A stretch of DNA of 64,000 nucleotides from JAIBJN01 sp963775395 (GCA_963775395.1 CAVZIX010000002.1:1-64000), one strand, 5' to 3'; counted from the stretch's first letter, positions 19,201 through 29,097 are shown. Numbers and translations are program-made. Notes: generated by a model from the sequence alone, not told the origin.

Positions 19201-20038
19201 CATGCAGGACCAGGAGGTCGTCTACCGGACGGCCGACTTCCACAAGCCGTGGAACATCGGCGTCACGCCCGACCCGACGATCCAGGCGCGGATCAACCAG
19301 CTCAACGAGGAGCTGCGGCCGATCCTGGCCACGCAGATCGGGACCTCGAGCCGGGCCGTGCCGCGGTCGGACTCGTGCGGACGCGTCGACGGGCGGCTCT
19401 GCGAGTCGCTCGTCGGGAACATCGTCACGGACGCGATGCGGCTCAGCTTCGAGGGCGTCGAGTTCGCGATCACGAACTCGGGCGGCCTGCGCGCCGACCT
19501 GACGTGTCCGAGCCCCGACATCCCGGACGACTTCTGCGGGCCCTTCACGCCTCCGCCGTATCCGATCACGCGCGGGCAGGTGCTCGGAGTGCTCCCGTTC
19601 GGGAACCTCGTGGCGACCGTGGACGTGAGCGGCGCCGAGCTGAAGACGTACCTCGAAAACGGCGTCTCGTCGATGCCGGCCGCGAACGGGCGCTTCCCGC
19701 AGGTCTCCGGCCTGTGCTTCCGCTACGACATCTCGGCCCCGGTCGGGAGCCGGGTGATCGTGTCGAGCGTGGTCAGGCAGGCGGCCGACGGGTCGTGCAC
19801 CGGCGCCGTGGTCGACCTGACGGCCGCGTCCATGTACCACATCGCCATCAACGACTTCATGGCGGCGGGAGGCGACGGCTACCCGAACGTGGCGGCCCGG
19901 GCCCATTCCCGCGAGATCATGGATCAGACCGTGGCCGACTGGATCACGGCGAACACGCCGCTGACCCCGGCCATCCAGGGTCGAATCGTGTGCACCACGA
20001 CCGGCGCAACTCCCTGCCCGGTCGTGACGGCACCGTAG
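16247..20038 (+). CDS. Secreted two-domain phosphatase: alkaline phosphatase superfamily fused to 5'-nucleotidase
   Basis: Exported protein of 1263 residues; the signal peptide ends near GSVSAGAAG. Residues about 45-720 belong to the alkaline phosphatase/nucleotide pyrophosphatase superfamily. VIYFAADGMRPDLV binds metal, the candidate nucleophile threonine lies in FPPNTGVGWYTLSTGTWPGEHG, and further ligands occur in FVSSDHGF and FGQHGYLP. Residues about 725-1250 form a UshA-like 5'-nucleotidase. LDISDYHGQL is the D-x-H motif, GLGNHNFDRG the GNHEFD motif and ITNSGGLRAD the NAGGIR motif, and the substrate-binding domain contains GVLPFGNLV. The usual GHTH motif appears as IGDHTNF. The ATG has a good ribosome-binding site (GGGGAGAGGAG). 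It probably releases phosphate from extracellular nucleotides. Confidence 0.88.
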   Translation: MTRTSRSRPAVLAALTLIFTLLVAGSVSAGAAGKAKAKKADGAPTGTPVIYFAADGMRPDLVDKYAKQGALPTMRKLMNTGLKGQNGLLQGFPPNTGVGWYTLSTGTWPGEHGSTNNTFHRTGEGNFNNSTSFATPGILQADHIAQSAERSGKTVVSMEWVGSRGLVPALQGPVVDFRSFFGGRGIVLNYDLPGQPAGANAFGVQYQRVTLADAAGWTNVPGSFSPAKQTSFTHNDTRLAANGAWDVYIYDSTNDGTVNYDRVLVVSAADAKNGAEAVANLAQGDWADAKVTIAAGPLAGRTAGFYLKAIDLTADLSKFRLYFTSVQRANATYNALGAAGSADFEEKLNRDFPTSTAADFAPLEAGIVDEDTYIQQGLMWKDAHWAYLEYILGPAPAGLGVKPDLLLVGTPVTDEFQHQFLGLVTPTDIDGNPNPYYDDVTNDNVPDGRLDEREGYIRAAYEEADATLELAQDLMNRKTNTFVSSDHGFAPQWWAVNVSKVLVDLGLQEREQSGNCRKAANDPGTTTPGDTLAKECHAGGTSQIYINLAGRDPATGNTPQVPAANYEAVRNQIIAAFQNMDDPNLPGFQQVVARVMKKEELKNVDGTDALHPSRSGDVVVVFRPPYQTDAQTPGQLVAPSQFFGQHGYLPNLVNIARNVNMHGTFIAAGPDIRAGKDVPGVRAIDLAPTIAYLMDIPEPQNARGKVLLNIIKGGNRIYEFQILDISDYHGQLTPLAEAADTVGGTGAANPTFGIGGSAFLKPWFDAFRVEAPGEILTLTAGDAIGATPPISAFFGDKPTIEFMNLMGFDLDGLGNHNFDRGEAYFRNEIVPLAAFDYLSANIVDDAGRTPPEWAKSKVFTIDTGLRVGFVGFSNPDIPELTKPGSLGPFHVADPVVAVNDEARRLARQRKDVAAIVAIGHMGATAGTLTQPTGPGVDLADAVSNVDVVIGDHTNFQVVSERPNGVLLTENLSRGVRFTRVRVFIDMQDQEVVYRTADFHKPWNIGVTPDPTIQARINQLNEELRPILATQIGTSSRAVPRSDSCGRVDGRLCESLVGNIVTDAMRLSFEGVEFAITNSGGLRADLTCPSPDIPDDFCGPFTPPPYPITRGQVLGVLPFGNLVATVDVSGAELKTYLENGVSSMPAANGRFPQVSGLCFRYDISAPVGSRVIVSSVVRQAADGSCTGAVVDLTAASMYHIAINDFMAAGGDGYPNVAARAHSREIMDQTVADWITANTPLTPAIQGRIVCTTTGATPCPVVTAP

Positions 20039-20046
20039 GGGAGCTT

Positions 20047-20078
20047 GGAGCGGAGCCGGCTAGCGCCGGCTCCGCTCC
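20047..20078. terminator. Bidirectional terminator hairpin
   Basis: A perfect 14-bp stem (20047-20060 with 20065-20078) and a 4-nt loop lie between two convergent genes. It has no strong T-run in either direction, but its position and stability suggest termination for both. Confidence 0.7.
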
Positions 20079-20095
20079 GTCCTTCCTGAGCCGCG

Positions 20096-20917
20096 TCAGC
20101 CGATGGAGCCGAGCGGCTCGGTGCCCCGCGGGAAGCGGCGGTCGGCGATCTGCGCCCACCCGCCGTCGACCCAGGCGTAGGTGAGGACGCGCAGCGTCCG
20201 CGCGTCGGCCTCGAAGAGGTGCAGGCCGCGGGCCTCGCCGCGGCGCCGGGGGCGCGGCTGGCCCAGGCCCGGCGCAGTGACCACCGTCGTCCCGTGCACG
20301 GCCGCCTCGACGACCTCGAACTCGCGCCGTTCGCTCACGGCGCTCTGGTGGACGTGGCCGGACACGATCAGCTCCGCGCCGGCATCCACGAGCGCACCGA
20401 GGACGGAGCCGCGGTTGGCGATCGTGCGCTTCCGGCTCCTCCAGGGGGCGCCGAGCAGGTGATGGTGCAGCGCGACGACCTTGAGGGCGCCGGGCGCCGC
20501 GTCGGCGAGCACGCGGGCGGCGTGCTCGATCTGAGCGGGTCGCAGGGCGCCGCCCTGGTGCTTCCAGGGCCGCACCGAGTTGAGGCCGCAGACGATGACG
20601 TGCTCCGAGCGGTACACGGGCTCGAGCTCGGGCCACTGACGCTTGAACTCGTCGAAGGTGTTCGTCATCCGGAGCGGCGGCCAGCGGGGGATGTCGTGGT
20701 TCCCCGGGATGACGAGGAGCGGCCGGTCGAGCGAGCGCAGGAGGCTCGCCGCGCGCTCGTGCTGCTCGCGCTTGTTCCGGTGGGCGAGATCGCCGGTCGC
20801 GAGGACGAGCTCCGGGTCGACCTCGGCCACCAGCCTGCGCAGGCCGCCCTCGACCTCGGGCTCCTCCCGTGTCCCGGCGTGGAGGTCCGACACCTGCAGC
20901 ACGCGAAGGGTTGGCAT
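20096..20917 (-). CDS. Calcineurin-like metallophosphoesterase
   Basis: Cytoplasmic dinuclear-metal phosphoesterase of 273 residues. The motifs appear in order: VLQVSDLHAG (D-x-H), LATGDLAHR (GD), VIPGNHDIP (GNHD), VALHHHLLG (H) and VSGHVHQSA (GHxH). All metal ligands are present. No signal peptide is seen. The closest general class is the cAMP phosphodiesterase/Icc-like group (class III), but substrate assignment is not possible from sequence alone. The gene is divergently transcribed from the next gene through overlapping -10 elements and ends at the bidirectional hairpin. Confidence 0.88.
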   Translation of the reverse strand: MPTLRVLQVSDLHAGTREEPEVEGGLRRLVAEVDPELVLATGDLAHRNKREQHERAASLLRSLDRPLLVIPGNHDIPRWPPLRMTNTFDEFKRQWPELEPVYRSEHVIVCGLNSVRPWKHQGGALRPAQIEHAARVLADAAPGALKVVALHHHLLGAPWRSRKRTIANRGSVLGALVDAGAELIVSGHVHQSAVSERREFEVVEAAVHGTTVVTAPGLGQPRPRRRGEARGLHLFEADARTLRVLTYAWVDGGWAQIADRRFPRGTEPLGSIG

Positions 20918-20928
20918 CGGGCGGGCAG

Positions 20929-20936
20929 ACTATAGT
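20929..20936. promoter_or_regulatory. Palindromic bidirectional -10 element ACTATAGT
   Basis: The 8-bp palindrome reads TATAGT on both strands. On the plus strand its predicted +1 is exactly the A of ATG 20943. On the minus strand the predicted +1 is 5 bases before ATG 20917. One small site therefore appears to serve two divergent genes. Confidence 0.65.
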
Positions 20937-20942
20937 GAGACC

Positions 20943-21182
20943 ATGGTCGACGAACCTGCGGAGATCTTCGACGACATGTATCTCGGCCTCCGGGCCGGTG
21001 CGGCAGAGCGCAAGAAGCGGCGTGGCGAGACGCTCTCGCCCGAGGAGCAGGAGGTCCTCGGCCGCTGGCACCGTCTTTCGACGTGGCGAAAGACGCTCGC
21101 CGTGGGCGCATTCGGGGTCGGGACGTTCGGGCTCGGCTTCACGCTGGGCGGCCTCATCTTCGGCCGCTGGCGCAGGGCCTAG
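20943..21182 (+). CDS. Small single-span membrane protein, unknown function
   Basis: Hypothetical protein of 79 residues. The N-terminal half is charged (EPAEIFDDMYLGLRAGAAERKKRRGE). A glycine-rich hydrophobic segment, about residues 50-73 (TLAVGAFGVGTFGLGFTLGG), should span the membrane and is followed by a basic tail, predicting a cytoplasmic C-terminus. The start is fixed by the TATAGT element exactly 7 bases upstream. It is followed 15 bases later by a PH-like membrane protein gene, so the two may act together. I do not recognise the family. Confidence 0.7.
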   Translation: MVDEPAEIFDDMYLGLRAGAAERKKRRGETLSPEEQEVLGRWHRLSTWRKTLAVGAFGVGTFGLGFTLGGLIFGRWRRA

Positions 21183-21197
21183 CCGTCCCGCGGCGAA

Positions 21198-21638
21198 ATG
21201 CGCCGCGTGACCCCGCCACTCGAGCCCGGTGAAGAGGTGCGTCTCGACGCGCGCCCGCACGGGGTCGCGCTCGTACGCCCGCTCTTTCGTCCGCTGCTCT
21301 TGGCGGGGCTGGGGGCGGTGCTGGTGATCGTCGGCACCGGCCTCCACTGGGGTCTCGCGCTCGCAGGTGCCGCCGCGCTCGGCCTGGCCTCGCTGTCCGC
21401 GCTGCGGGCCGTATGGCGCTGGGACCGCACCCGGCTCGTCCTCACGACGGAGAAGCTCTACGTCGTCTACGGGGTCGCCAGGCGGCGGGCGGCGGCCGTG
21501 CGCCTCTCCCGCGTCCCGGCACTCGAGTACGAGCAGGGCCTGATCGGGCGGGTGCTCGGCTACGGGACGCTCGTCGCGGGCGACTTCGAGGTGCCCTACG
21601 TGCCCGAGGCCGGTCGCGTGCGCAAGCTGCTCGGCTAG
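21198..21638 (+). CDS. PH-domain (YdbS/bPH2-like) membrane protein
   Basis: Protein of 146 residues with two adjacent hydrophobic segments (about residues 28-47 and 50-70). A C-terminal soluble domain of bacterial PH type follows: RLVLTTEKLYVVYGVARRRAA, then SRVPALEYEQGLIGRVLGYG and a VAGDFEVPYVPEAGRVRKLL end. Such bPH2 (formerly DUF304) proteins are common small membrane-associated proteins of unknown biochemical role. It lies in a short plus-strand unit with the preceding 79-residue membrane protein. The 41 bases to the next gene contain that gene's own promoter. Confidence 0.8.
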   Translation: MRRVTPPLEPGEEVRLDARPHGVALVRPLFRPLLLAGLGAVLVIVGTGLHWGLALAGAAALGLASLSALRAVWRWDRTRLVLTTEKLYVVYGVARRRAAAVRLSRVPALEYEQGLIGRVLGYGTLVAGDFEVPYVPEAGRVRKLLG

Positions 21639-21663
21639 CGGACGCCGGCCCATTTCAGCGCCC

Positions 21664-21669
21664 TATGAT
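21664..21669 (+). promoter_or_regulatory. -10 element TATGAT
   Basis: TATGAT ends 10 bases before the ATG at 21679, so the mRNA leader would be about 3 nt. Confidence 0.5.
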
Positions 21670-21678
21670 CGTCCCTGG

Positions 21679-23127
21679 ATGACGGTCGTCGTCGACAGCC
21701 GTAGGGACTTCACCCTGGAGAACTTCCGCCGCGTCGCGCTCGACGGCGAGAGCGTGCGGATAGGGCCGCGGGCGAAGGAGCGCATGGAATCGACACGCGA
21801 GTCGTTCGTGGCGCTCCTCGACTCCGACCGCACCGCCTTCATCTACGGCACGACGACCCGTCCGGGCATCGAGGTGGGGAAGACTCTCGCCCCGGAAGAG
21901 CAGCGGGGCTACGCGGGCACCCTGCGCGGGAGCTGGAGCCCCAGCTTCGGCGGAGGCGGCGTGCTCGAGGAGCACGTCGCGCGCGGGATCGTCTTCGCCC
22001 GCCTGGCCAACTTCGTCGAGGGCAATGCGAAGACGCGGCCCGTGATCGCGGAGCGCATCGCCGCGCTCCTCGACGGCCCGCTCCCGACCCTCCCGCTCGG
22101 CGGACAAGTCGCGGCCGGCGAGATCCTGACGCTGGCGCCCCTGATGAATGCGCTCGAGGGCGACTTCGAGGAGGGGGAGACGATGGCGCTCGTCAACGGC
22201 TCGCCCTGTGCGGCGGCGCTCGCGGCGGACGTCGCGCTCTCGGCCCGCCTTCGGCTGCACGCGGCGGAGCGTGTCTTCGCGCTCTCCGTCGAAGCGTTCG
22301 GCGCGCCGCTCGACGCCTACGACGAGGCGCTGGAGGGGCTCTGGGAGGACGAGGACGAGGTCGCAGCGCTGCGCGGGCTGCGCGGCAGCCTCGAAGGCGC
22401 AGTGGAGACCCACCGCCTCGGCCACCAGGCGCCCGTCAGCTACAGGATCCTGCCGCGCGTCCTCGGCCAGGCGCACCGTGCCGTCGGCGCGATCGAGCAC
22501 GCGGCGAGCGTCTCCCTGCGCTCGGTGACGGACAACCCGGTCTACATCCCGCCGGACGAGCAGCATCCGCTCGGGCGGGCCATCTCGACCGGCGGGTACC
22601 ACAACGGCATCGCGGCGCCGGCGATGAGCACGCTCTCGGCGGCGTGGGCCGACCTGATCTTCCTCGCCGAGCGCCACGTCACCGCGATGCACGTCGGCGC
22701 GACGAGCGAGCTGCCGCCGCTGCTCGAGCGGCCGGGCGGAGGCGGTGGCAAGACGAACCTGCTGGGCTGGGTCGCCGGGAGCTTCCTCGAAGACGCGCGG
22801 ACGGCCGCTTCGGCGACCCTCCTGCCGGCCGGGGTCGGCGACGCGCAGAACGACGTCGGCGCGCCGACCTTCCTCGCCTATCGCAAGCAGCTCTTCGTCG
22901 CCAACTGCCTCGACTCCGCGCTGGCACTGCTCGCAGCCAGCGCGAGCCAGGCGCTGTGGGCGACCGACCGCTCTCCGGCTCCGCCGCTCCGAGCGCTCCT
23001 CGAGCGCGTGCGGGAGCTCTTTCCTCCGGTCGACGACCCCTCCGCGCGGAGGATCGGCGAGGAGCTCGGCAGGCTCGCGCAGGCGTTCGGGGCGGTCGCG
23101 CGCACGGGCGCGGGCGATCTCGCCTGA
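21679..23127 (+). CDS. Aromatic amino acid ammonia-lyase (HAL/PAL) family protein lacking the MIO serine
   Basis: A 482-residue homologue of histidine/phenylalanine ammonia-lyases. It keeps the tyrosine region (FIYGTTTRPG in place of YGxNTGFG), the helical-bundle core, the SLRSVTDNPVYIP motif and a GGYHNG element corresponding to GGNFHG. The Ala-Ser-Gly tripeptide that cyclises to the MIO electrophile is not present. The matching stretch reads LPLGGQVAAGEILTLAP, giving Ala-Ala-Gly with one gap or Ala-Gly-Glu without; neither has serine. It is therefore unlikely to be a normal histidase and may be a non-lyase paralogue or use other chemistry. No hut genes are nearby. Confidence 0.85.
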   Translation: MTVVVDSRRDFTLENFRRVALDGESVRIGPRAKERMESTRESFVALLDSDRTAFIYGTTTRPGIEVGKTLAPEEQRGYAGTLRGSWSPSFGGGGVLEEHVARGIVFARLANFVEGNAKTRPVIAERIAALLDGPLPTLPLGGQVAAGEILTLAPLMNALEGDFEEGETMALVNGSPCAAALAADVALSARLRLHAAERVFALSVEAFGAPLDAYDEALEGLWEDEDEVAALRGLRGSLEGAVETHRLGHQAPVSYRILPRVLGQAHRAVGAIEHAASVSLRSVTDNPVYIPPDEQHPLGRAISTGGYHNGIAAPAMSTLSAAWADLIFLAERHVTAMHVGATSELPPLLERPGGGGGKTNLLGWVAGSFLEDARTAASATLLPAGVGDAQNDVGAPTFLAYRKQLFVANCLDSALALLAASASQALWATDRSPAPPLRALLERVRELFPPVDDPSARRIGEELGRLAQAFGAVARTGAGDLA

Positions 23128-23168
23128 GCAGCCTCAACACGAACGTCTGTTCTATCCGGGCGCAGGGC

Positions 23169-23174
23169 TAGACT
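23169..23174 (+). promoter_or_regulatory. -10 element TAGACT for uvrA
   Basis: TAGACT ends exactly 7 bases before the uvrA GTG, so transcription should start at the G of the start codon (leaderless). No SOS-type operator is apparent to the eye. Confidence 0.65.
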
Positions 23175-23180
23175 CAGTCC

Positions 23181-26018
<2,838 letters not shown>

Positions 26019-26029
26019 GTTTCCGGCGG

Positions 26030-26035
26030 TAGCCT
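26030..26035 (+). promoter_or_regulatory. -10 element TAGCCT
   Basis: TAGCCT ends exactly 7 bases before the GTG at 26042, predicting a leaderless mRNA for the Yip1-like gene. Confidence 0.55.
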
Positions 26036-26041
26036 GACGCC

Positions 26042-26713
26042 GTGAACGCCGAGGCCCCGACCGCGGCCAAGCCGAGCCTCGAGAGGCAGTGGTGGCTGCG
26101 GACGCTCGCCGTCTTCCAGTCGCCGCGTCCGGTCTTCGCGGCGCTGCGCGACGAGTCGCGGCGGGAGATGGAGGCCCGCGAGGAGCCGGTGCTCGCGCTC
26201 ATCTTGCTTGCCGGGATCGCCGGGATCCTGCTCGTGCCGGAGACCGGCCGCCTGCTCGACGACCCGCTCGCGGACGACAGCGGGGCCGTGCTCGCGGTGC
26301 TCATCTTCCTGACCGGCGCGATCTACGGGATCGCCACGTACTGGTTCGGCGGCGGGCTGCTCTACGTCGGGCTGCGCGGCGCGGGCTCGTCGGGGAGCTA
26401 CCGTCGCGCCCGCCACGTATTGGCCTTCGCGGCGGCGCCGACCATCCTCGGCCTCGTGCTGATCTGGCCGCTCCGACTCGCGATCTACGGGACCGACTCG
26501 TTCCGGTCGGGCGGCGAGGACAGCGGCACCCTCCCGTTCCTCTTCGACCTCGCTGCGGTCGGGTTCGCCCTGTGGTCGCTCGGGCTTCTGATCTACGGGA
26601 TCTCGGTCGTCGAGCGCTGGCGGCTGCTGCGGGCGGGCATCTCGGTGGCGCTCGCCGTGCTCGCCATCCTCGTGCTCACGTTTCCGTTCGTGATTCCGTT
26701 GTCGAGCCGCTAG
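26042..26713 (+). CDS. Yip1-family membrane protein
   Basis: Protein of 223 residues with about five hydrophobic spans. A cytoplasmic N-terminus carries the Yip1/YIF1-like entry LAVFQSPRPVFAALRDE. Spans fall near residues 50-65, 80-105, 130-150, 165-185 and 195-218. Bacterial Yip1 proteins are common but functionally undefined. The last 38 bp overlap the 3' end of panB on the opposite strand, so the two convergent transcripts are complementary there. The start is set by the -10 element 7 bases upstream. Confidence 0.8.
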   Translation: MNAEAPTAAKPSLERQWWLRTLAVFQSPRPVFAALRDESRREMEAREEPVLALILLAGIAGILLVPETGRLLDDPLADDSGAVLAVLIFLTGAIYGIATYWFGGGLLYVGLRGAGSSGSYRRARHVLAFAAAPTILGLVLIWPLRLAIYGTDSFRSGGEDSGTLPFLFDLAAVGFALWSLGLLIYGISVVERWRLLRAGISVALAVLAILVLTFPFVIPLSSR

Positions 26714-27572
26714 GGGAGCCGTTGAGGAAGGCCTCGAGCTCCTCCTCGGGCATGGCGTACGTGTGCTCCTCGGCCGGGAAGGCGCCGGAGCGCACCTCCG
26801 CTCCGAAGCGCTCGAGCGCGGAGCGGATGTCGTCGCCGATGTCCGCATAGCGCTTCGCGAAGCGCGGCGAGCGGCCTTCGTAGAGCCCGAGCAGGTCGTG
26901 GAGGACGAGCACCTGCCCGTCGCACTCGGCGCCGGAGCCGATCCCGATCGTCGGAATGACGAGGGTCTCCGAGATGCGCGCCGCGACGGGCGCCGGCACC
27001 GCCTCGAGCACGAGCGCGAAGCAGCCGGCCTCCTCGAGCGCGATCGCCTCGTCGAGGAGGCGCCTCGCTTTCTCCGCGGTTCGGCCTTGGGCACGGAAGC
27101 CGCCGAGCATCGTTGCCGACTGGGGCGTGAGGCCGATGTGGCCCATGACCGGAATGCCCGCGCCGACGAGCGCGACGACCCGCGAGAGGCTCGGGCCCGC
27201 GCCCTCGAGCTTCACCGCGTCGGCCGCCGCGTCCTTGACGAAGAGGATGGCGTTACGGACTGCGTCCTCGTCCGAGACCTGGAACGACCCGAACGGCATG
27301 TCTGCGACGACGATCGGACGCCTCGCCCCGCGGGTGACCGCCCGCGTGAGCATCAGCATCTCCTCCATCGTGGCCGGCACCGTCGTCGTGTGGCCGAGGA
27401 TCGTCATCGCCGCGGAGTCGCCGACGAGCACGATGTCCATGCCGGCCGCATCCGCGAGGCGTCCGCTGGGGAAGTCGTACGCGGTCACCATGACGATCGG
27501 GTCGCCGCGGCTCGTCATCTCCTGGAGCTCGGTGAGCGGGAGCTTTCCGTCCCGCGCGGGCCTGCTGGTCAC
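26676..27572 (-). CDS. panB: 3-methyl-2-oxobutanoate hydroxymethyltransferase (ketopantoate hydroxymethyltransferase)
   Basis: First committed step of pantothenate synthesis: 2-oxoisovalerate plus methylene-tetrahydrofolate gives ketopantoate. The motifs are conserved: VMVTAYDFPSGRLADAAGMD, VLVGDSAAMTILGH, VVADMPFGSFQVSDE, DAVKLEGAG, MGHIGLTPQS, LVLEAVPA and PTIGIGSGAECDGQVLVLHDLLGL. It has 298 residues, with a Ser/Thr-rich C-terminal extension that overlaps the Yip1-like gene on the other strand by 38 bp. The GTG start overlaps the panC stop (GTGA), placing it third in a DUF2520-panC-panB operon. Confidence 0.96.
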   Translation of the reverse strand: MTSRPARDGKLPLTELQEMTSRGDPIVMVTAYDFPSGRLADAAGMDIVLVGDSAAMTILGHTTTVPATMEEMLMLTRAVTRGARRPIVVADMPFGSFQVSDEDAVRNAILFVKDAAADAVKLEGAGPSLSRVVALVGAGIPVMGHIGLTPQSATMLGGFRAQGRTAEKARRLLDEAIALEEAGCFALVLEAVPAPVAARISETLVIPTIGIGSGAECDGQVLVLHDLLGLYEGRSPRFAKRYADIGDDIRSALERFGAEVRSGAFPAEEHTYAMPEEELEAFLNGSPSGSTTESRTET

Positions 27573-28375
27573 TCGAGGTCTCCTTCCAGCACGACGTTGT
27601 CGATCAGGCGCGTGCTTCCGACGCGCGCTGCCGCCAGAAGGTAAACCCGTCCGTTCAGCCGCGCCACCTCGACGTAGTCGGGCTCGACCCGCGGCTCCTC
27701 GGCGAGAACCGCCCGCGCCGCCTCGGCAGCGCGCTCCGGCCCGGCTGTCGCCCCCTCGGCCAGGGCGCGGGGGAGAGCCGAGGCCGCGTCGCGCTCCTCG
27801 GCGCTGAGAAAGACATTGCGGGAGCTGATCGCCAGCCCGTCGGCCTCGCGCACGGTCGGGACGACCCTGATCTCTAGGCCGAGATCGAGGTCGCGCGCCA
27901 TGCGCTCGAGCACGGCCGCCTGCTGCGCGTCCTTCTGGCCGAAGTACGCGCGCACCGGGCCGACGATGTTGAAGAGCTTCAGGCAGACGGTGGCGACGCC
28001 GCGGAAGTGCCCGGGCCGCGCAGCGCCCTCGAGCACCTCTCCCAGGTCGCCCACCTCGACCCAGGTGCCGAACCCGTCCGGGTACATCTCCTCGGCCGGC
28101 GGCACGAAGAGGTGGTCGACACCCCAGGACTCCGCGACGGCCGAGTCCCTCTCCTCGTCGCGCGGGTAGCGCTCGAAGTCCTCGCCCGGGCCGAATTGAG
28201 CCGGGTTGACGAAGATGCTGGCGACGACCAGGTCGCACTCTCCGCGCGCGCGGCGGACGAGCGCCTCGTGCCCGGCGTGGAGTGCTCCCATGGTCGGGAC
28301 GAGGCCGATCTCGGAGCCGGGGCGAAGGGGCGAGAGCGCCGCGCGTAGCCCGGCGATCGTGCGGTGGGTCGTCAC
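27569..28375 (-). CDS. panC: Pantothenate synthetase
   Basis: ATP-dependent ligase joining pantoate and beta-alanine, 268 residues. Nucleotide-binding motifs are VPTMGALHAGHEALV (HIGH-like) and the KMSKS-like region SSRNVFLSAEER. The substrate motifs SIFVNPAQFGPGEDFERYPR and YFGQKDAQQ are intact. The GTG start overlaps the DUF2520 stop by four bases and the stop overlaps panB likewise. panD and a classical panE are not visible in this window. Confidence 0.96.
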   Translation of the reverse strand: MTTHRTIAGLRAALSPLRPGSEIGLVPTMGALHAGHEALVRRARGECDLVVASIFVNPAQFGPGEDFERYPRDEERDSAVAESWGVDHLFVPPAEEMYPDGFGTWVEVGDLGEVLEGAARPGHFRGVATVCLKLFNIVGPVRAYFGQKDAQQAAVLERMARDLDLGLEIRVVPTVREADGLAISSRNVFLSAEERDAASALPRALAEGATAGPERAAEAARAVLAEEPRVEPDYVEVARLNGRVYLLAAARVGSTRLIDNVVLEGDLE

Positions 28376-29097
28376 TCGGCGGCGACGGTCGCCGTCATCT
28401 CGGTGAGCGCGCGGTACATGGGCTCCAGGTCGGGCCGGCGCTCCCTGATGATCTCCAGGTGCCGCTCCACGGTCTCCCAGTCGCCGCGCGTGACAGGCCC
28501 CGTGAGCTCGAAGCCGTTGTCCATCGTGCGGCGCATCAGCGGGAGGAGCGCCTCGGGCGGCGCGCCCGCGGCCTCGAAGAGCTCGGCGGCCGCCCAGTGG
28601 ATGGTGACGAGAAAGTTCGACGCGATCGCGGCGGCGGCGTGGTAGAGCGGGTGCTCCTCGTCGTCGATCTCGAACGCGTGCAGGCCGAGCAGGTCGGCGA
28701 CGTCGAAGCCGACGGCGAGGGCCTCGTCGTTCGCTCCGCTCACGGCCGCCCAGGCGCCGTCGAGCTGCTCAGGGCCGCCGCCGGGAACGAATGTCTGCAG
28801 CGGATGGAGGCCGAAGCGACGGACGTGGGGGTCGAGAGCGTCGAGGGTGCGCGCGCCGCTCGTGTGTGCGATCCAGGGGCCGACGGGGATCTCCGCCGCG
28901 ACCTCGGGGATCGCGCGGTCGGGGACGCAGACGACGACGAGGTCCGCGCCTGCGATGTCGAGCTCACGGCCCGTGATGCGCGTCGGGATTCGCTCGGCGA
29001 GGCGTGCGGCCACGGCGGAGCCGACGCGACCGGCGCCGACGACACAGGCTGACGTGAATTCCATTTCGGGCTCCAGTTCCGCGGGGATACCGGGCAC
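28372..29097 (-). CDS. Rossmann-fold DUF2520 oxidoreductase, candidate ketopantoate reductase
   Basis: Putative NAD(P)-dependent reductase of about 241 residues. The N-terminal Rossmann motif is CVVGAGRVGSAVAARL, followed by ADLVVVCVPDRAIPEV and WIAHTSGA. The C-terminal helical DUF2520 domain contains HPLQTF and LYHAAAAIASNFLV, resembling the 6-phosphogluconate dehydrogenase-like fold of ketopantoate reductases. It heads the panC-panB operon, as the Rv3603c family does next to panC in mycobacteria. The start is placed at GTG 29097, directly behind TAGACT; ATG 29064 is an alternative. The catalytic role is inferred from context only. Confidence 0.78.
   Translation of the reverse strand: MPGIPAELEPEMEFTSACVVGAGRVGSAVAARLAERIPTRITGRELDIAGADLVVVCVPDRAIPEVAAEIPVGPWIAHTSGARTLDALDPHVRRFGLHPLQTFVPGGGPEQLDGAWAAVSGANDEALAVGFDVADLLGLHAFEIDDEEHPLYHAAAAIASNFLVTIHWAAAELFEAAGAPPEALLPLMRRTMDNGFELTGPVTRGDWETVERHLEIIRERRPDLEPMYRALTEMTATVAAE

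Noticed and set aside
16259..19906. A 1215-codon open frame on the minus strand
   Set aside because: It is the antisense shadow of the secreted phosphatase, has no recognisable motifs, and is rich in Arg/Val/Asp as expected from a GC-rich reverse frame.
21679..23127. Assignment as a working histidase (hutH)
   Set aside because: The MIO tripeptide lacks serine and no other hut genes are near.
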